Assembly (NCBI GenBank): GCA_022796795.1
Contig: JAAWJI010000016.1
Coordinates: 1 to 64,000, forward strand
From: Lachnospiraceae bacterium
GTDB taxonomy: Bacteria > Bacillota > Clostridia > Lachnospirales > Lachnospiraceae
DNA: 64,000 nt
Direction: 5' to 3'
The notes beneath the pieces are model-generated. The model was not told the origin of the DNA. It worked only from the letters and a program-made list of their open reading frames with translations, and did not search any database. Shown here piece by piece: positions 52,245 to 61,635 of this stretch (positions are counted from its first letter, which is position 1; each line of letters begins with the position of its first letter). A program made the position numbers and the translations under genes.

Positions 52245-53975
52245 CTATTGTATTTTCATCTTAAACGGCGCGGCGGACAGACCGGCGCCATTGAAAATAT
52301 GGATTTCCGCATAGTCGTCCCATCCCAGCGACACCCATGCCGGAGAATATCCGGACGGTATAGAGTCGGGAAGCGTGAGAATGACATGATTCTCTTTTAC
52401 GGTGACTATGGCGGGCTTCATATTTTGTTCCTGTAAGCAGGGAGCCTGCCCGGACTGCTGGTTCTCATAGGAGGAAGCTTGGCGGTGAAAAGTCTCTGGC
52501 CTTTTGAGACCGATACACCAGTCCGATGGTCTGTCGCTTGCAAAGAGACCATCTGCATGCCGGAAGGTGACGGCGATCTGCTTGTCGGTTATCTGGGTAA
52601 CATAGACCGCCTCCGGGGGATCGCATAAAAGTCCTTCCTCGCCGTAGATATGTCCTCTTGCCAGCAGCGCCAGCCTGCGGCCAACCTCCATCTTCTCTTT
52701 GGGATGGATATCGTAGTAGGAGCCAAGATCCATAATGGATGTCATATAGACATCAGGAATATTTTTTGAGACATAGGTCTGCTTTTCCCGGACAATGGTA
52801 TAACACCGATTGTCACAGTTCAGCCACTTGCCGAAGGGAGCCAGCTGAACGACCAGGAAGGGAAGGGGATCTTGCCATTTCCTGCGCCAGTTTTCGATCA
52901 GCGCAGTAAGGAGCTTGTCATACAGAAAGGCATAGTCCCCAGCGTCAGATTCCCCCTGATACCAGAGGACCCCCTTGATGGAAAGGGGAATAAGCTCTGA
53001 TAACATGGTCTGATAGAGCCCGGAGGGGCGGTTGAAATGGTAGGGGCCCATGGGGACAACCGGTTCCCCAGCGTGGATTTTCATATATTCTAATTGCCAG
53101 TCCCGGTCCCGCCCGTATAGCAGCGGCTCGAATGCTGCACGGTGTTCGGCGGAGTCTTCAAACTCCCAGGCAGTCAGACTGTCTGCGGCCAGCTTTTCCC
53201 CCGGGATTTGGGCCAGGGCTTCCTGGTATTCTCTGAGATATCTGTCCAGAGGAGGTGTGCAAAGAGCCTCTTTTTCCACCCACGCCGAAGCGCTGGAACC
53301 ACCCCAGTTGCAGCCGATAATACCGATGGGAATGCCTGTGGATGCCTGGATCTCCCGGGCAAAACTGTAGGCCGGTGCGGAGAAGGTTTCAAGGCTTGGG
53401 TTACTGTCGTCAAACCAGTATCCGCAGCCGGTTGTATTGTGGGTGACATGTCCGGGAAAAGCTCTCTGGGGTACGTTGTACATGCGTATTTTGGGGTTGC
53501 GGGGCAGTTTCCTGGTTTCTTCCCAGTCTTTCTCATATTTCAGGAAAAATTCCATGTTTGACTGGCCGCCGGCCAGCCATATATCGCCGAAACCAATATG
53601 TCTTAACCAGATGTTTTCCTCCGGGGCAGAGTCGAAGATTACGTATAGCAGGTAGCCGTCGCCGGCTTCCCGGGACGGCAGTGTAATGAGGAATTTCCCG
53701 TTTTTGTCCGCTGTGCCGTTCCCTTGGAGGAGCGGTTCCGTATTTGGAAAGTAATCGTTTGTAGAAGAGAAATCTTCCTCTTTGTAGAGTGAAACCGTGA
53801 CTGAGGTATCAGGCACAGCGTTCCCCCAAAGAACAATTTCCTTTTCCCGTTGAAACAGCATATTGTTTTGAAAAATTTCTGCGAGACCATATTTCTTAGG
53901 AACATTCATATAGGATAAATTCTCCCTGTACAGTGTATTCAGGTTATTGAAAGAGGAAACCTGTAAACCTGTCAT
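52245..53975 (-). CDS. SGNH-type carbohydrate esterase (sialate O-acetylesterase-like)
   Basis: A 576-aa protein with the SASA/DUF303 hydrolase signature: WLAGGQSNMEF (nucleophile Ser), GIIGCNWGGSSASAW (oxyanion loop) and GVLWYQGESDAG. The C-terminal part adds a beta domain. No signal peptide is seen, so it acts in the cytoplasm, probably removing acetyl groups from imported oligosaccharides before the GH43 enzymes act. It lies 18 nt upstream of the GH43 gene and overlaps araC by 4 nt. Confidence 0.88.
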   Translation of the reverse strand: MTGLQVSSFNNLNTLYRENLSYMNVPKKYGLAEIFQNNMLFQREKEIVLWGNAVPDTSVTVSLYKEEDFSSTNDYFPNTEPLLQGNGTADKNGKFLITLPSREAGDGYLLYVIFDSAPEENIWLRHIGFGDIWLAGGQSNMEFFLKYEKDWEETRKLPRNPKIRMYNVPQRAFPGHVTHNTTGCGYWFDDSNPSLETFSAPAYSFAREIQASTGIPIGIIGCNWGGSSASAWVEKEALCTPPLDRYLREYQEALAQIPGEKLAADSLTAWEFEDSAEHRAAFEPLLYGRDRDWQLEYMKIHAGEPVVPMGPYHFNRPSGLYQTMLSELIPLSIKGVLWYQGESDAGDYAFLYDKLLTALIENWRRKWQDPLPFLVVQLAPFGKWLNCDNRCYTIVREKQTYVSKNIPDVYMTSIMDLGSYYDIHPKEKMEVGRRLALLARGHIYGEEGLLCDPPEAVYVTQITDKQIAVTFRHADGLFASDRPSDWCIGLKRPETFHRQASSYENQQSGQAPCLQEQNMKPAIVTVKENHVILTLPDSIPSGYSPAWVSLGWDDYAEIHIFNGAGLSAAPFKMKIQ

Positions 53976-54832
53976 AAACGGTAGAGATTTCTAAATTCGG
54001 TGGGGGTGCATCCCTTTATAATCTTGAACATCCGGATAAAGGAGGAAAGGGAGGAAAAGCCGCAGCTTAAGGCTATATCAGTGATGGGCCTTTTCGGCTC
54101 GATTAATAATTCTGCAGCTTTTGCGATTCGTTTCTGGTTCACATATTTATAAAAGGATACCTTTGTAAACTGCTTAAACAATCTGGAAAAATAAAATTTG
54201 CTGAAACCGTACAGGTCTGAGACGGCGTCCAGGGTCAGGTCTTCGGAACAGTGGGCTTCGATGTAGTCGCATATACTCAGAAATTTTTCCATATATTCTT
54301 TCTGCTGTGCTATAATGCCGGACTGATTTCCAGCATGGCTTGTCTGGTTACGCCCGATCAGAGTGATGATTTCAAGAAGCTTGCTGTATATAATGACCTC
54401 GGAAAAGGAAAAGGCTGCATTGAGATATTCTTCTTTGATTTCAATCAGCAGTTTTCGGATCGTTTCATGGATAGCGGGATAGTCTTCCGGGGTGATGATA
54501 AGCAGCGGTGAAATGATATTTAACAGCGGTTCAATATCTTTCATGAAGCGCAGGGAGGAAGTCTCCGGTTGGAAAATGATGCGCCGCCCAGTTGGGGGGG
54601 CAAGTAGTGTGTGGATACAGCAGGGGCAGATCAGGATAATATCTCCTTCCCTTAAAACAATGGTCTGGTTGTTGCACTCCACGGTATAAATATTTTCCGT
54701 GGGCATGATGATCTCCATTGTTGTGTGCCAGTGGGGAGGATAATTTTCGTATTCGTTGTTGTCGTACAGCTTGATGGATGTACTCTGTTTATAATTGACA
54801 GTCTCAAAAAAGCCGTTTAATGATTCAATCAT
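53972..54832 (-). CDS. AraC-family transcriptional regulator
   Basis: A 286-aa regulator. The N-terminal cupin (NYPPHWHTTMEIIMPTENIYTV ... REGDIILICPCCIHTL) would bind a sugar, and the C-terminal double helix-turn-helix (LTLDAVSDLYGFSKFYFSRLFKQ, ITDIALSCGFSSLSSFIRMFK) binds DNA. ATG 54832 has GGAGG 7 nt upstream; the open frame continues 59 codons into the AT-rich promoter region without a plausible start. It probably controls itself and the divergent CUT1 operon. Confidence 0.92.
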   Translation of the reverse strand: MIESLNGFFETVNYKQSTSIKLYDNNEYENYPPHWHTTMEIIMPTENIYTVECNNQTIVLREGDIILICPCCIHTLLAPPTGRRIIFQPETSSLRFMKDIEPLLNIISPLLIITPEDYPAIHETIRKLLIEIKEEYLNAAFSFSEVIIYSKLLEIITLIGRNQTSHAGNQSGIIAQQKEYMEKFLSICDYIEAHCSEDLTLDAVSDLYGFSKFYFSRLFKQFTKVSFYKYVNQKRIAKAAELLIEPKRPITDIALSCGFSSLSSFIRMFKIIKGCTPTEFRNLYRL

Positions 54833-54916
54833 GGGAAACCTCCGAGGCAATTTAGGTTTAGGATTCCATACTACCAACAACATTATTGTATAATGAATTT
54901 TTGCTTTTGGGTATAT

Positions 54917-54953
54917 AAAAGTTGCCAACAAAATATAAAAAGTTGCCAACAAA
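54917..54953. promoter_or_regulatory. Direct repeats, likely AraC operator
   Basis: AAAAGTTGCCAACAAA occurs twice (54917-54932 and 54938-54953), exactly 21 bp apart, two helical turns. The core GTTGCCAAC is itself a palindrome. It lies 85-120 bp upstream of araC in the divergent region, the expected layout for tandem AraC half-sites. Confidence 0.65.
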
Positions 54954-55009
54954 TTTTTGGAGTTGTAAAAATACACTAAAACAAAAATAAAAAATTGGAC
55001 AATATGCAC

Positions 55010-55034
55010 AAAAAAGTATGCCGCATACTTTTTT
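55010..55034. other. A/T-flanked hairpin in the divergent araC region
   Basis: AAAAAAGTATG and CATACTTTTTT form a perfect 11-bp stem with a CCG loop. It has the A-run/T-run form of a bidirectional terminator and may insulate the araC transcript from the CUT1 transcript, or act as an operator. The rest of 54832-55228 is AT-rich with no gene. Confidence 0.5.
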
Positions 55035-55131
55035 AGTGATAAAAATGGTTGGAAAAATCCGGCGCAAATCTTTAGAGTTATAAAAAATGTGAAAATGAAT
55101 AAGGCAAGAATTGATAATCGATAAACAATAA

Positions 55132-55160
55132 TTGGAAAGCATATGGAAAATGGCTATGCT
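55132..55160 (+). promoter_or_regulatory. Probable promoter of the CUT1 operon
   Basis: TTGGAA at 55132-55137, 17-nt spacer and TATGCT at 55155-55160, about 68 nt before the binding-protein start. The match is moderate, as expected for an activator-dependent promoter. Confidence 0.45.
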
Positions 55161-55227
55161 ATCATGAAATTACCATTTAAAATCCCGGGAATTTAAAAAA
55201 GATTAACGAAGTTAAGGAGGAAGGAAC

Positions 55228-56529
55228 ATGAAAAAGAAACTAATGGCAGTTATTTTATCTGTGGCAATGACAGCAGCGCTTTTGACAGGCTGCGGAGGAA
55301 AGGAGGATACGCCGGCCTCTGGAGGGGGGACGGAAGGTACAGCGGAAGGTGGAGTACAGGAGATCACCTGGATGTTCTGGGATGACTTAAACGCAACAGA
55401 GGATCTGATCTCAAAAGGATACAAAGAAACCATCGACAGATTTAATGCTGACTATGAAGGAAAATATCATGTGACACCGATTACCACCAACCTGGAAGAG
55501 TATTATCCGAAGCTCAATGCGTTAGTTGCCTCCAATGAGACGCCAGACGTATTTATCGTAAGTCCGGGCCCGAACCTGACGGTATACGTGGATCCTGGCG
55601 TGGCGGCTCCTCTGGATGATTATCTGGCGGCAGACGGCTGGAAGGACAGCTTTACATCTGACGCAGTGTTCTCACAGATGACCTATGACGGCCAGATTTA
55701 CGCGGTGCCTTTGAATATTGCGGCAGCATGCGCCTTCTATAATACGGAAATGTTTGAGACGGCGGGAGTTGCAGTGCCCACTACATGGGATGAAATGCTG
55801 GATGCCTGCGAGAAGCTTCAGGCGGCAGGCTATACGCCCATCACCATTTCCGCAGGTACAGCATGGTGTCTGTCCATGGTGGCAGGATATCTGTGCGAGA
55901 TGGAAGGCGTTGATCTTGCAGCATTAGAAGACGGTTCTGCTTCCTGGGAAGACGGCAAAATGGAAAGCGCGGGAGCAAAATTGAAAGAGCTTTCCCAATA
56001 TTTCCAGAAGACGGCGGCAGGCGACACAAATGACGTGGCAACAGCAAATTTCTATAATGAAGAGGCAGCCATCCTGATCCAGGGTTCCTGGGCAATAGCA
56101 CAAATCAACGGATCCAATCCTGATTTCGAGTCCAGGTGCGGCGTGTTCCAGTTCCCGGGCGTTGAGCGGATTATCGCAAAATCTGACTCTCTTGCCATGA
56201 GTTCTACAACAAAATATCCGGAAGCCTGTGCAGCCCTGATGAAATACTTTACAGATGATATATCACAGAAGTACACAGCGGAGATCGGCGGTAAAATTCC
56301 GGTTACCAGTGTGGAGTATGACGCGTCCGTGGCGCCGGCACAGCTGGAATATGTAATGAATGTATTCGGCAGTGCAAAGGGTACCTTCGGTTTCTACAAT
56401 GAATCCATGCCGTCCACAGAAGCAGGTGCATTCTTTGATGATGAAATGGTATCTGTATTCTTAGGAGATACAACACCGGCGGATGCTGCTGCAAATATGG
56501 AAGATTTTTATGAGAGCAACTGCCGATAA
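55228..56529 (+). CDS. Sugar ABC transporter binding lipoprotein (family 1)
   Basis: A 433-aa extracellular solute-binding protein of the CUT1 class. Signal peptide with lipobox LLTGC (Cys at about 22), a Gly-rich linker, then the periplasmic-binding fold (TWMFWDDLNATEDLI, YYPKLNALVASNETPDVFI, YAVPLNIAAACAFYNTEMFE). With two permeases and a GH43 following, it probably binds xylo- or arabino-oligosaccharides. AAGGAGGAAGG precedes the ATG. No ATPase is encoded; CUT1 systems of this type share an MsmX-like ATPase. Confidence 0.93.
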   Translation: MKKKLMAVILSVAMTAALLTGCGGKEDTPASGGGTEGTAEGGVQEITWMFWDDLNATEDLISKGYKETIDRFNADYEGKYHVTPITTNLEEYYPKLNALVASNETPDVFIVSPGPNLTVYVDPGVAAPLDDYLAADGWKDSFTSDAVFSQMTYDGQIYAVPLNIAAACAFYNTEMFETAGVAVPTTWDEMLDACEKLQAAGYTPITISAGTAWCLSMVAGYLCEMEGVDLAALEDGSASWEDGKMESAGAKLKELSQYFQKTAAGDTNDVATANFYNEEAAILIQGSWAIAQINGSNPDFESRCGVFQFPGVERIIAKSDSLAMSSTTKYPEACAALMKYFTDDISQKYTAEIGGKIPVTSVEYDASVAPAQLEYVMNVFGSAKGTFGFYNESMPSTEAGAFFDDEMVSVFLGDTTPADAAANMEDFYESNCR

Positions 56530-56567
56530 TATTTCGGCAGTCCGCATAGCGGATGGAGGATTATCAG

Positions 56568-57452
56568 ATGGACAAATTATTACGGGATAGAAAGGCAATC
56601 ACTATATTTTTGGCGCCGGCGCTGGTACTGTTTGTCGTAGTGCTGTTTGTCCCAATCTGCCAGTCAGTATACTATTCATTCTGTGATTACAAAGGACTGA
56701 CGGCGCCTGAATTTATTGGGCTGAAGAATTATAAGGATCTGTTCAAGGATAAGAGCATGGTGTTTGCATTAAAGAATTCCCTGTTCTTTCTGGTTTTTTC
56801 CTGTGTCGCGCAGTTAGTTATGGGATTGTTTTTGGCTGCGCTCCTTACAAACATTAAAAAGGGGCGTAACCTCTTTAAAAACATTATATATCTGCCCTGT
56901 GTCCTGTCTTCAACGGCACTCGGCCTTTTATGGATGTTTATATTCAGTCCAAAACTGGGAATTAACCAGGCGCTGGAAAAATTTGGGGTAGAAGGCCCGC
57001 TGTGGCTTATGGATACGAGCGGTTTTATCATTCTGCCTATGTGGGTAATCGCATTTGTGGCGCTGTGGCAGTATGTGGGGCAGTCGATGATGCTCTACAT
57101 GGCGCAGATATCTGGAATCAGCAAGTCCCTGTATGAGGCATCCTACATTGATGGGTGCAACAAACCGAAAAGCTTTATTCATATTACGCTGCCACTTATT
57201 AAACCCATGGTGGCCACAGCCATGTCACTCAACGCCATAGGATCATTAAAGTTTTTTGACCTGATCTATAATATGACGGAGGGAGGACCGAACCACAGGA
57301 CGGAGGTTCTGGCCACCCATCTGTATACACAGGGATTTAAGTATAATAAGTACGGATATGCCAGCGCCATTGGCGTGGTGCTCATTATATTGTGTCTTAT
57401 TGTCACAGGCTTGATTAATAAATTTATCAAGACTGAAAACTATGAGATGTAG
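56568..57452 (+). CDS. Sugar ABC transporter permease (MalF/UgpA type)
   Basis: A 294-aa permease with six helices. N-terminus AITIFLAPALVLFVVVLFV; EAA loop YEASYIDGCNKPKSFIHITLPLIKP. ATG 56568 is 9 nt after GGAGG, preferred over ATG 56553, which overlaps that RBS. First of the two permeases of the CUT1 importer. Confidence 0.94.
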   Translation: MDKLLRDRKAITIFLAPALVLFVVVLFVPICQSVYYSFCDYKGLTAPEFIGLKNYKDLFKDKSMVFALKNSLFFLVFSCVAQLVMGLFLAALLTNIKKGRNLFKNIIYLPCVLSSTALGLLWMFIFSPKLGINQALEKFGVEGPLWLMDTSGFIILPMWVIAFVALWQYVGQSMMLYMAQISGISKSLYEASYIDGCNKPKSFIHITLPLIKPMVATAMSLNAIGSLKFFDLIYNMTEGGPNHRTEVLATHLYTQGFKYNKYGYASAIGVVLIILCLIVTGLINKFIKTENYEM

Positions 57453-57471
57453 CGGGAAAGGAGAAATGAAA

Positions 57472-58308
57472 ATGAATGATAAAGCAAAATCAAAGGCAAT
57501 TAAAATAATCATATACATATTTCTGATTCTCGTTGCAGTGATTTATATTGCACCGCTTTTATGGGTGCTTATGGTATCTTTCAAGACAAATGCTGAGATA
57601 TTTACATCTCCGTTTTCCCTGCCGGAGAGTTTTTACCTGGAAAATTATAGCTTTGCGTGGACAGCGGGGAAACTTGGTGCTGCAACACTCAATTCCTTTA
57701 TTGTGTGTGGTATTACGTTGATTCTCAGTATGCTGATTGGTTCTATGGCGGCTTTTGCCATAAGCAGACTGCACTTTAAGCTGGCGAAGCCCTGTATGAC
57801 GTTTTTTCTGTTGGGCATGATGATTCCGGTGCACTGCGTGATGATTCCGCTGTTTACCAGATTTGCAAAATTGGGATTGTCTAATTCCCTCATAGGGCTT
57901 ATTATACCGTATCTGACATTCTCTCTGCCGACAACCATATATATCATGACAGGTTTCTTTGAGAGTATGCCCAATGAATTGATAGAGTCGGCCTGTATTG
58001 ATGGCTCCTCCATCTATGGGATTTTTTTTAAGATCGCACTGCCATTATCCAGGACAGGACTTTTTGTGACCGGGCTTATGACCTTTGTGGCCAACTGGAA
58101 TGAGCTTTTGTTAGCTATGGTATTTATCTCCGATGAAACGAAAAAGACACTGCCGGTATCCCTGTCTAAATTTGTGGGACCATACAATACCAACTACTCG
58201 CAGATGTTTGCGGCAATCATTATCGCGATCATACCGACAATTATTGTATACTGCATTTTCAGCAATCAGATCGTAGACGGATTGACAGCCGGCGCTGTAA
58301 AGGGGTGA
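57472..58308 (+). CDS. Sugar ABC transporter permease (MalG/UgpE type)
   Basis: A 278-aa permease with six helices. AIKIIIYIFLILVAVIYIAPLLW at the N-terminus and the EAA loop IESACIDGSSIYGIFFKIALPLSR. I use ATG 57472, 8 nt after AAAGGAG; the ORF itself extends back to 57442. Completes the CUT1 importer and precedes the GH43 gene by 27 nt. Confidence 0.94.
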   Translation: MNDKAKSKAIKIIIYIFLILVAVIYIAPLLWVLMVSFKTNAEIFTSPFSLPESFYLENYSFAWTAGKLGAATLNSFIVCGITLILSMLIGSMAAFAISRLHFKLAKPCMTFFLLGMMIPVHCVMIPLFTRFAKLGLSNSLIGLIIPYLTFSLPTTIYIMTGFFESMPNELIESACIDGSSIYGIFFKIALPLSRTGLFVTGLMTFVANWNELLLAMVFISDETKKTLPVSLSKFVGPYNTNYSQMFAAIIIAIIPTIIVYCIFSNQIVDGLTAGAVKG

Positions 58309-58335
58309 CAATACAGACAGGAAAGGAAAAATGTG

Positions 58336-59316
58336 ATGAGCAAAGAGAGAGAGCCTATTGTTACACATATCTATACGGCGGATCCTTCAGCCCATGTGTA
58401 TAACGGCAAGATATATATATACCCATCCCATGATATTCCGCATAATGGGGAGGATAATGACAACGGCGATGAGTACCAGATGCAGGATTATCATGTACTG
58501 ACAATGGACTATATCGGTGCGGAGTGTGTGGATCACGGTGAAGCTCTGAATAGAAAGGATGTGCCCTGGGCGGGCGATCAGATGTGGGCTCCTGATGCGG
58601 TATATAAAAACGGAAAGTATTATCTGATTTTTCCGGCCAGAGACAAAGAAGGGAATTTCCGCCTGGGGATTGCCAGCGGAGAAAATCCTGCAGGACCTTT
58701 CACCGCAGAGCCGGACTATATCGAAGGGAGTTTCAGCATTGATCCGGCGGCTTTTATGGACGACGATGGAAAAGTTTATGTCTACTTTGGGGGACTTTGG
58801 GGCGGACAGCTGGAAAAATATGCCACAGGTGTGTTCGATCCGGCAGGAAAGGAACCGGCGCCGGAACAAAAAGCGGTGTTGCCCCGCTGTGCAGTGATGA
58901 GCGATGATATGCTGTCTTTTGAGACAGGACCTATGGAGATAGAAATACTGGATGAAAACGGGAATCCGTTGCTTGCGGGGGACGAGGAGAGAAGGTATTT
59001 TGAGGGCCCCTGGATGCATAAATATAACGGAAAGTATTATCTGTCCTATTCTACCGGTACAACCCACTATATCGTTTATGCCACAGGAGATAATCCCACA
59101 GGGCCGTTCACCTATCAGGGACGGATCATGGAACCTGTGATCGGATGGACGACTCATCATTCCATTATTGAATTTGAGGGAAAATGGTATTTGTTTTATC
59201 ACGACTGTGAGTATTCTGGCGGGATCAATCATCGCCGCACGGTGAAATATACGGAGCTTCATTACAATGAAGACGGGACCATACAGACCATATTTCCCTA
59301 TGATAAAAGTAAATAA
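58336..59316 (+). CDS. Glycoside hydrolase family 43
   Basis: A 326-aa single-domain GH43 enzyme without signal peptide. Base Asp16 is in YTADPSAHVYNGKIYIY, the second Asp in MWAPDAVYKNGKYYL, and the acid Glu in RYFEGPWMHKYNGKYYLSY. It resembles the GH43 subgroup of exo-acting xylosidases and arabinofuranosidases. Start ATG 58336 (GTG 58333 is alternative) after AGGAAAGG. Last gene of the CUT1 operon, followed by a terminator. Confidence 0.93.
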   Translation: MSKEREPIVTHIYTADPSAHVYNGKIYIYPSHDIPHNGEDNDNGDEYQMQDYHVLTMDYIGAECVDHGEALNRKDVPWAGDQMWAPDAVYKNGKYYLIFPARDKEGNFRLGIASGENPAGPFTAEPDYIEGSFSIDPAAFMDDDGKVYVYFGGLWGGQLEKYATGVFDPAGKEPAPEQKAVLPRCAVMSDDMLSFETGPMEIEILDENGNPLLAGDEERRYFEGPWMHKYNGKYYLSYSTGTTHYIVYATGDNPTGPFTYQGRIMEPVIGWTTHHSIIEFEGKWYLFYHDCEYSGGINHRRTVKYTELHYNEDGTIQTIFPYDKSK

Positions 59317-59341
59317 GTGAATCCGTTTTAGGTAAGGAAAG

Positions 59342-59374
59342 AGGAACTGCTGCTCAGGTGGCGGTTCCTTTTTT
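59342..59374 (+). terminator. Intrinsic terminator of the CUT1-GH43 operon
   Basis: AGGAACTGC and GCGGTTCCT pair with one G-T, 10-nt loop, followed directly by TTTTTT. Confidence 0.9.
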
Positions 59375-59433
59375 CGGGGTGCGCCCGACGGCCCAGGTTT
59401 CTAACTTTTTCAGTAGTAAAACTGGTAAAAGTA

Positions 59434-59442
59434 TGATATAAT
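59434..59442 (+). promoter_or_regulatory. Extended -10 promoter of gdpP-rplI-dnaB
   Basis: TGATATAAT gives an extended -10 with perfect TATAAT at 59437-59442. No good -35 is present, which an extended -10 can tolerate. The transcript would begin just at the hairpin described next. Confidence 0.6.
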
Positions 59443-59480
59443 GAGGAAACACGCTGATGCGTGCTTCCTCATCAATTTTT
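59443..59480 (+). other. Leader hairpin with T-run before gdpP
   Basis: GAGGAAACACGC and GCGTGCTTCCTC form a stem of 11 pairs with one mismatch and a TGAT loop, followed by ATCAATTTTTTGAT. It looks like an attenuator-type terminator in the roughly 140-nt gdpP leader, or a stabilising 5' cap. The remainder of the leader holds no gene. Confidence 0.5.
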
Positions 59481-59589
59481 TGATGACAAATTTTCATACC
59501 GACAGACAAAGTGCTGACCGCATGTTTCATGCGGCGTCACTTACTTGCATGACCCAATCAAATTTAGGATAGGAGCAAGAAATGAACAT

Positions 59590-61635
59590 ATGAAAAATAA
59601 AATTCATTTAAAGGGCCAGCTGGGTGCTTTTATGCGCTGGCCGGTGATTCTGTCACTATTGCTGGTGCTGATGAATGTGGCGATCTATGTGATTTCTACA
59701 AAGGCCGGACTTTGCATGAGCTCATTTCTGGTTGTCTATCTGGTGGCTGTGGTGATTATTTATCTGTATTACCGCAGACAGATTTACAGTCAGCTCATTA
59801 GCTTTGCCACCCAGTACGGACAGATCCAGCGGAAGCTTTTGAAGGAGCTGAAGATTCCCTATGCACTGCTGGATGAGGATGGACGGGTGATCTGGTCCAA
59901 CCGGGCCTTTTCCCGGGTAATCAATACGGAGAAGCGGGAGAGAAGGCATATCTACCATATTTTTCCGGAGATTAGCAGGAATACTCTGCCCCAGGCGGAG
60001 GGGGAGCAGAAGAGCTCTATGCATATTACCCATGAGGAGCAGGATTATCAGGTGGATATGGAGCTGATTTCCCTGGATCGGATTATAAAGACCAGTGAGC
60101 TGGTGGATATGGACGAGTATGAGGGATATCTCATCGCTTTGTATCTCTTTGATGAGACGGAGATCAACCGCTATATTCGGGAGAACAAGGAGCAGCGCCT
60201 GGTGGCAGGCCTGATCTACATTGACAACTATGAGGAAGTGCTGGAAAATGTGGAGGAGGTCCGCTGTTCTCTTTTAGTGGCCCTGGTGGACCGGAAGATC
60301 AACAAATATATTTCCTCTATGAACGGCATTGTGAAGAAGCTGGAGAAGGATAAATATTTTGTGGTTATCAAGGAGAAGGAGCTGCCGGGTATGCGGGAGA
60401 GCCGGTTTGAGCTTCTCCAGGATGTAAAGACCGTAAATATCGGAAATGAGATTGCCGTAACCTTAAGTATTGGCCTGGGCGTCAACGGAAACACCTACAG
60501 CGAAAATTATGAGTATGCCCGCACGGCCATTGACCTGGCTCTGGCAAGAGGCGGGGATCAGGCTGTGGTAAAGGAGCGGGAGCAGATCTCTTATTATGGG
60601 GGAAAGACGCAGCAGGTGGAGAAAACCACCCGGGTCAAAGCGCGTGTGAAGGCCCATGCATTGCGAGAGTTTATTGAGGGCAAGGACAAGGTGGTTGTTA
60701 TGGGACACAAGATGGCGGATATGGACTCCTTTGGCGCCGCCATCGGTATTTACCGGGCAGCCCGGGTATTGGGAAAACGGGCCTATATTGTGCTGAATGA
60801 TGTGACCACCACGGTGCGGCCTCTGCGGGACAGCTTTATGGACAACCCGGGCTATGAACCGGATATGTTTCTCACAGGGCTCCAGGCCATGGAAATGGTG
60901 GACCGGCAGACTGTGCTGGTGGTGGTGGATACCAACCGCCCCAGCTATACGGAGTGCAGCGAGCTGTTGACAAAAACGCCTACCATTGTGGTTCTGGATC
61001 ATCACAGACAAAGCAACGAGCATATAGGAAATGCCGTTTTGTCCTATATTGAGCCCTACGCCTCCTCGGCCTGCGAGATGGTGGCGGAGATTCTGCAGTA
61101 TTTTGACGAGGGGCTCAAGATCAAGGCCATTGAAGCGGATTGCTTGTATGCGGGCATGGTTTTGGATACAGATAACTTTATGAGCAAGACGGGAGTGCGG
61201 ACCTTTGAGGCGGCGGCGTTTCTCCGTCGCAGCGGGGCAGATATTACCCGGGTGCGGAAAATGTTCCGCAATGATATGCGGTCCTACAAGGCCCGGGCGG
61301 AGGCTGTGCGTCATGCGGAGGTTTACGAGGGCATTGCGATTTCCATCTGTCCTCATGAGAATCTGGAGAGTCCCACCATTGTGGGAGCTCAGGCGGCTAA
61401 TGAGCTGCTGAATATTGTCGGTGTGCGTGCATCCATTGTGCTGACAGAATATATGCATCGGACTTATGTAAGCGCCCGTTCCATTGACGAGGTGAATGTA
61501 CAGGTGCTTATGGAGCGCATGGGCGGAGGCGGTCATATGACGGTGGCCGGAGCTCAGCTGGAGTGCGGTGCAGAGGAGGCTATGGAGATTGTCAAGCACA
61601 CCATAGATAAAATGATAGAGGAAGGTGACTTATAG
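59590..61635 (+). CDS. gdpP: Cyclic-di-AMP phosphodiesterase GdpP (YybT)
   Basis: Membrane-bound enzyme that degrades c-di-AMP. Of about 681 aa: two transmembrane helices (10-60), a PAS domain (75-140), a degenerate GGDEF domain (SLLVALVDRKINKYISSM, near 225-330) and the DHH/DHHA1 phosphodiesterase with GHKMADMDSFGAAIG, VVVDTNRPSYTE and VVLDHHRQS, ending in the GGGGHMTVAGAQ motif. ATG 59590 has AGGAG 12 nt upstream. A three-codon ATG-AAC-ATA-TGA overlaps it. Followed by rplI with a 1-nt overlap, the usual order. Confidence 0.95.
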   Translation: MKNKIHLKGQLGAFMRWPVILSLLLVLMNVAIYVISTKAGLCMSSFLVVYLVAVVIIYLYYRRQIYSQLISFATQYGQIQRKLLKELKIPYALLDEDGRVIWSNRAFSRVINTEKRERRHIYHIFPEISRNTLPQAEGEQKSSMHITHEEQDYQVDMELISLDRIIKTSELVDMDEYEGYLIALYLFDETEINRYIRENKEQRLVAGLIYIDNYEEVLENVEEVRCSLLVALVDRKINKYISSMNGIVKKLEKDKYFVVIKEKELPGMRESRFELLQDVKTVNIGNEIAVTLSIGLGVNGNTYSENYEYARTAIDLALARGGDQAVVKEREQISYYGGKTQQVEKTTRVKARVKAHALREFIEGKDKVVVMGHKMADMDSFGAAIGIYRAARVLGKRAYIVLNDVTTTVRPLRDSFMDNPGYEPDMFLTGLQAMEMVDRQTVLVVVDTNRPSYTECSELLTKTPTIVVLDHHRQSNEHIGNAVLSYIEPYASSACEMVAEILQYFDEGLKIKAIEADCLYAGMVLDTDNFMSKTGVRTFEAAAFLRRSGADITRVRKMFRNDMRSYKARAEAVRHAEVYEGIAISICPHENLESPTIVGAQAANELLNIVGVRASIVLTEYMHRTYVSARSIDEVNVQVLMERMGGGGHMTVAGAQLECGAEEAMEIVKHTIDKMIEEGDL

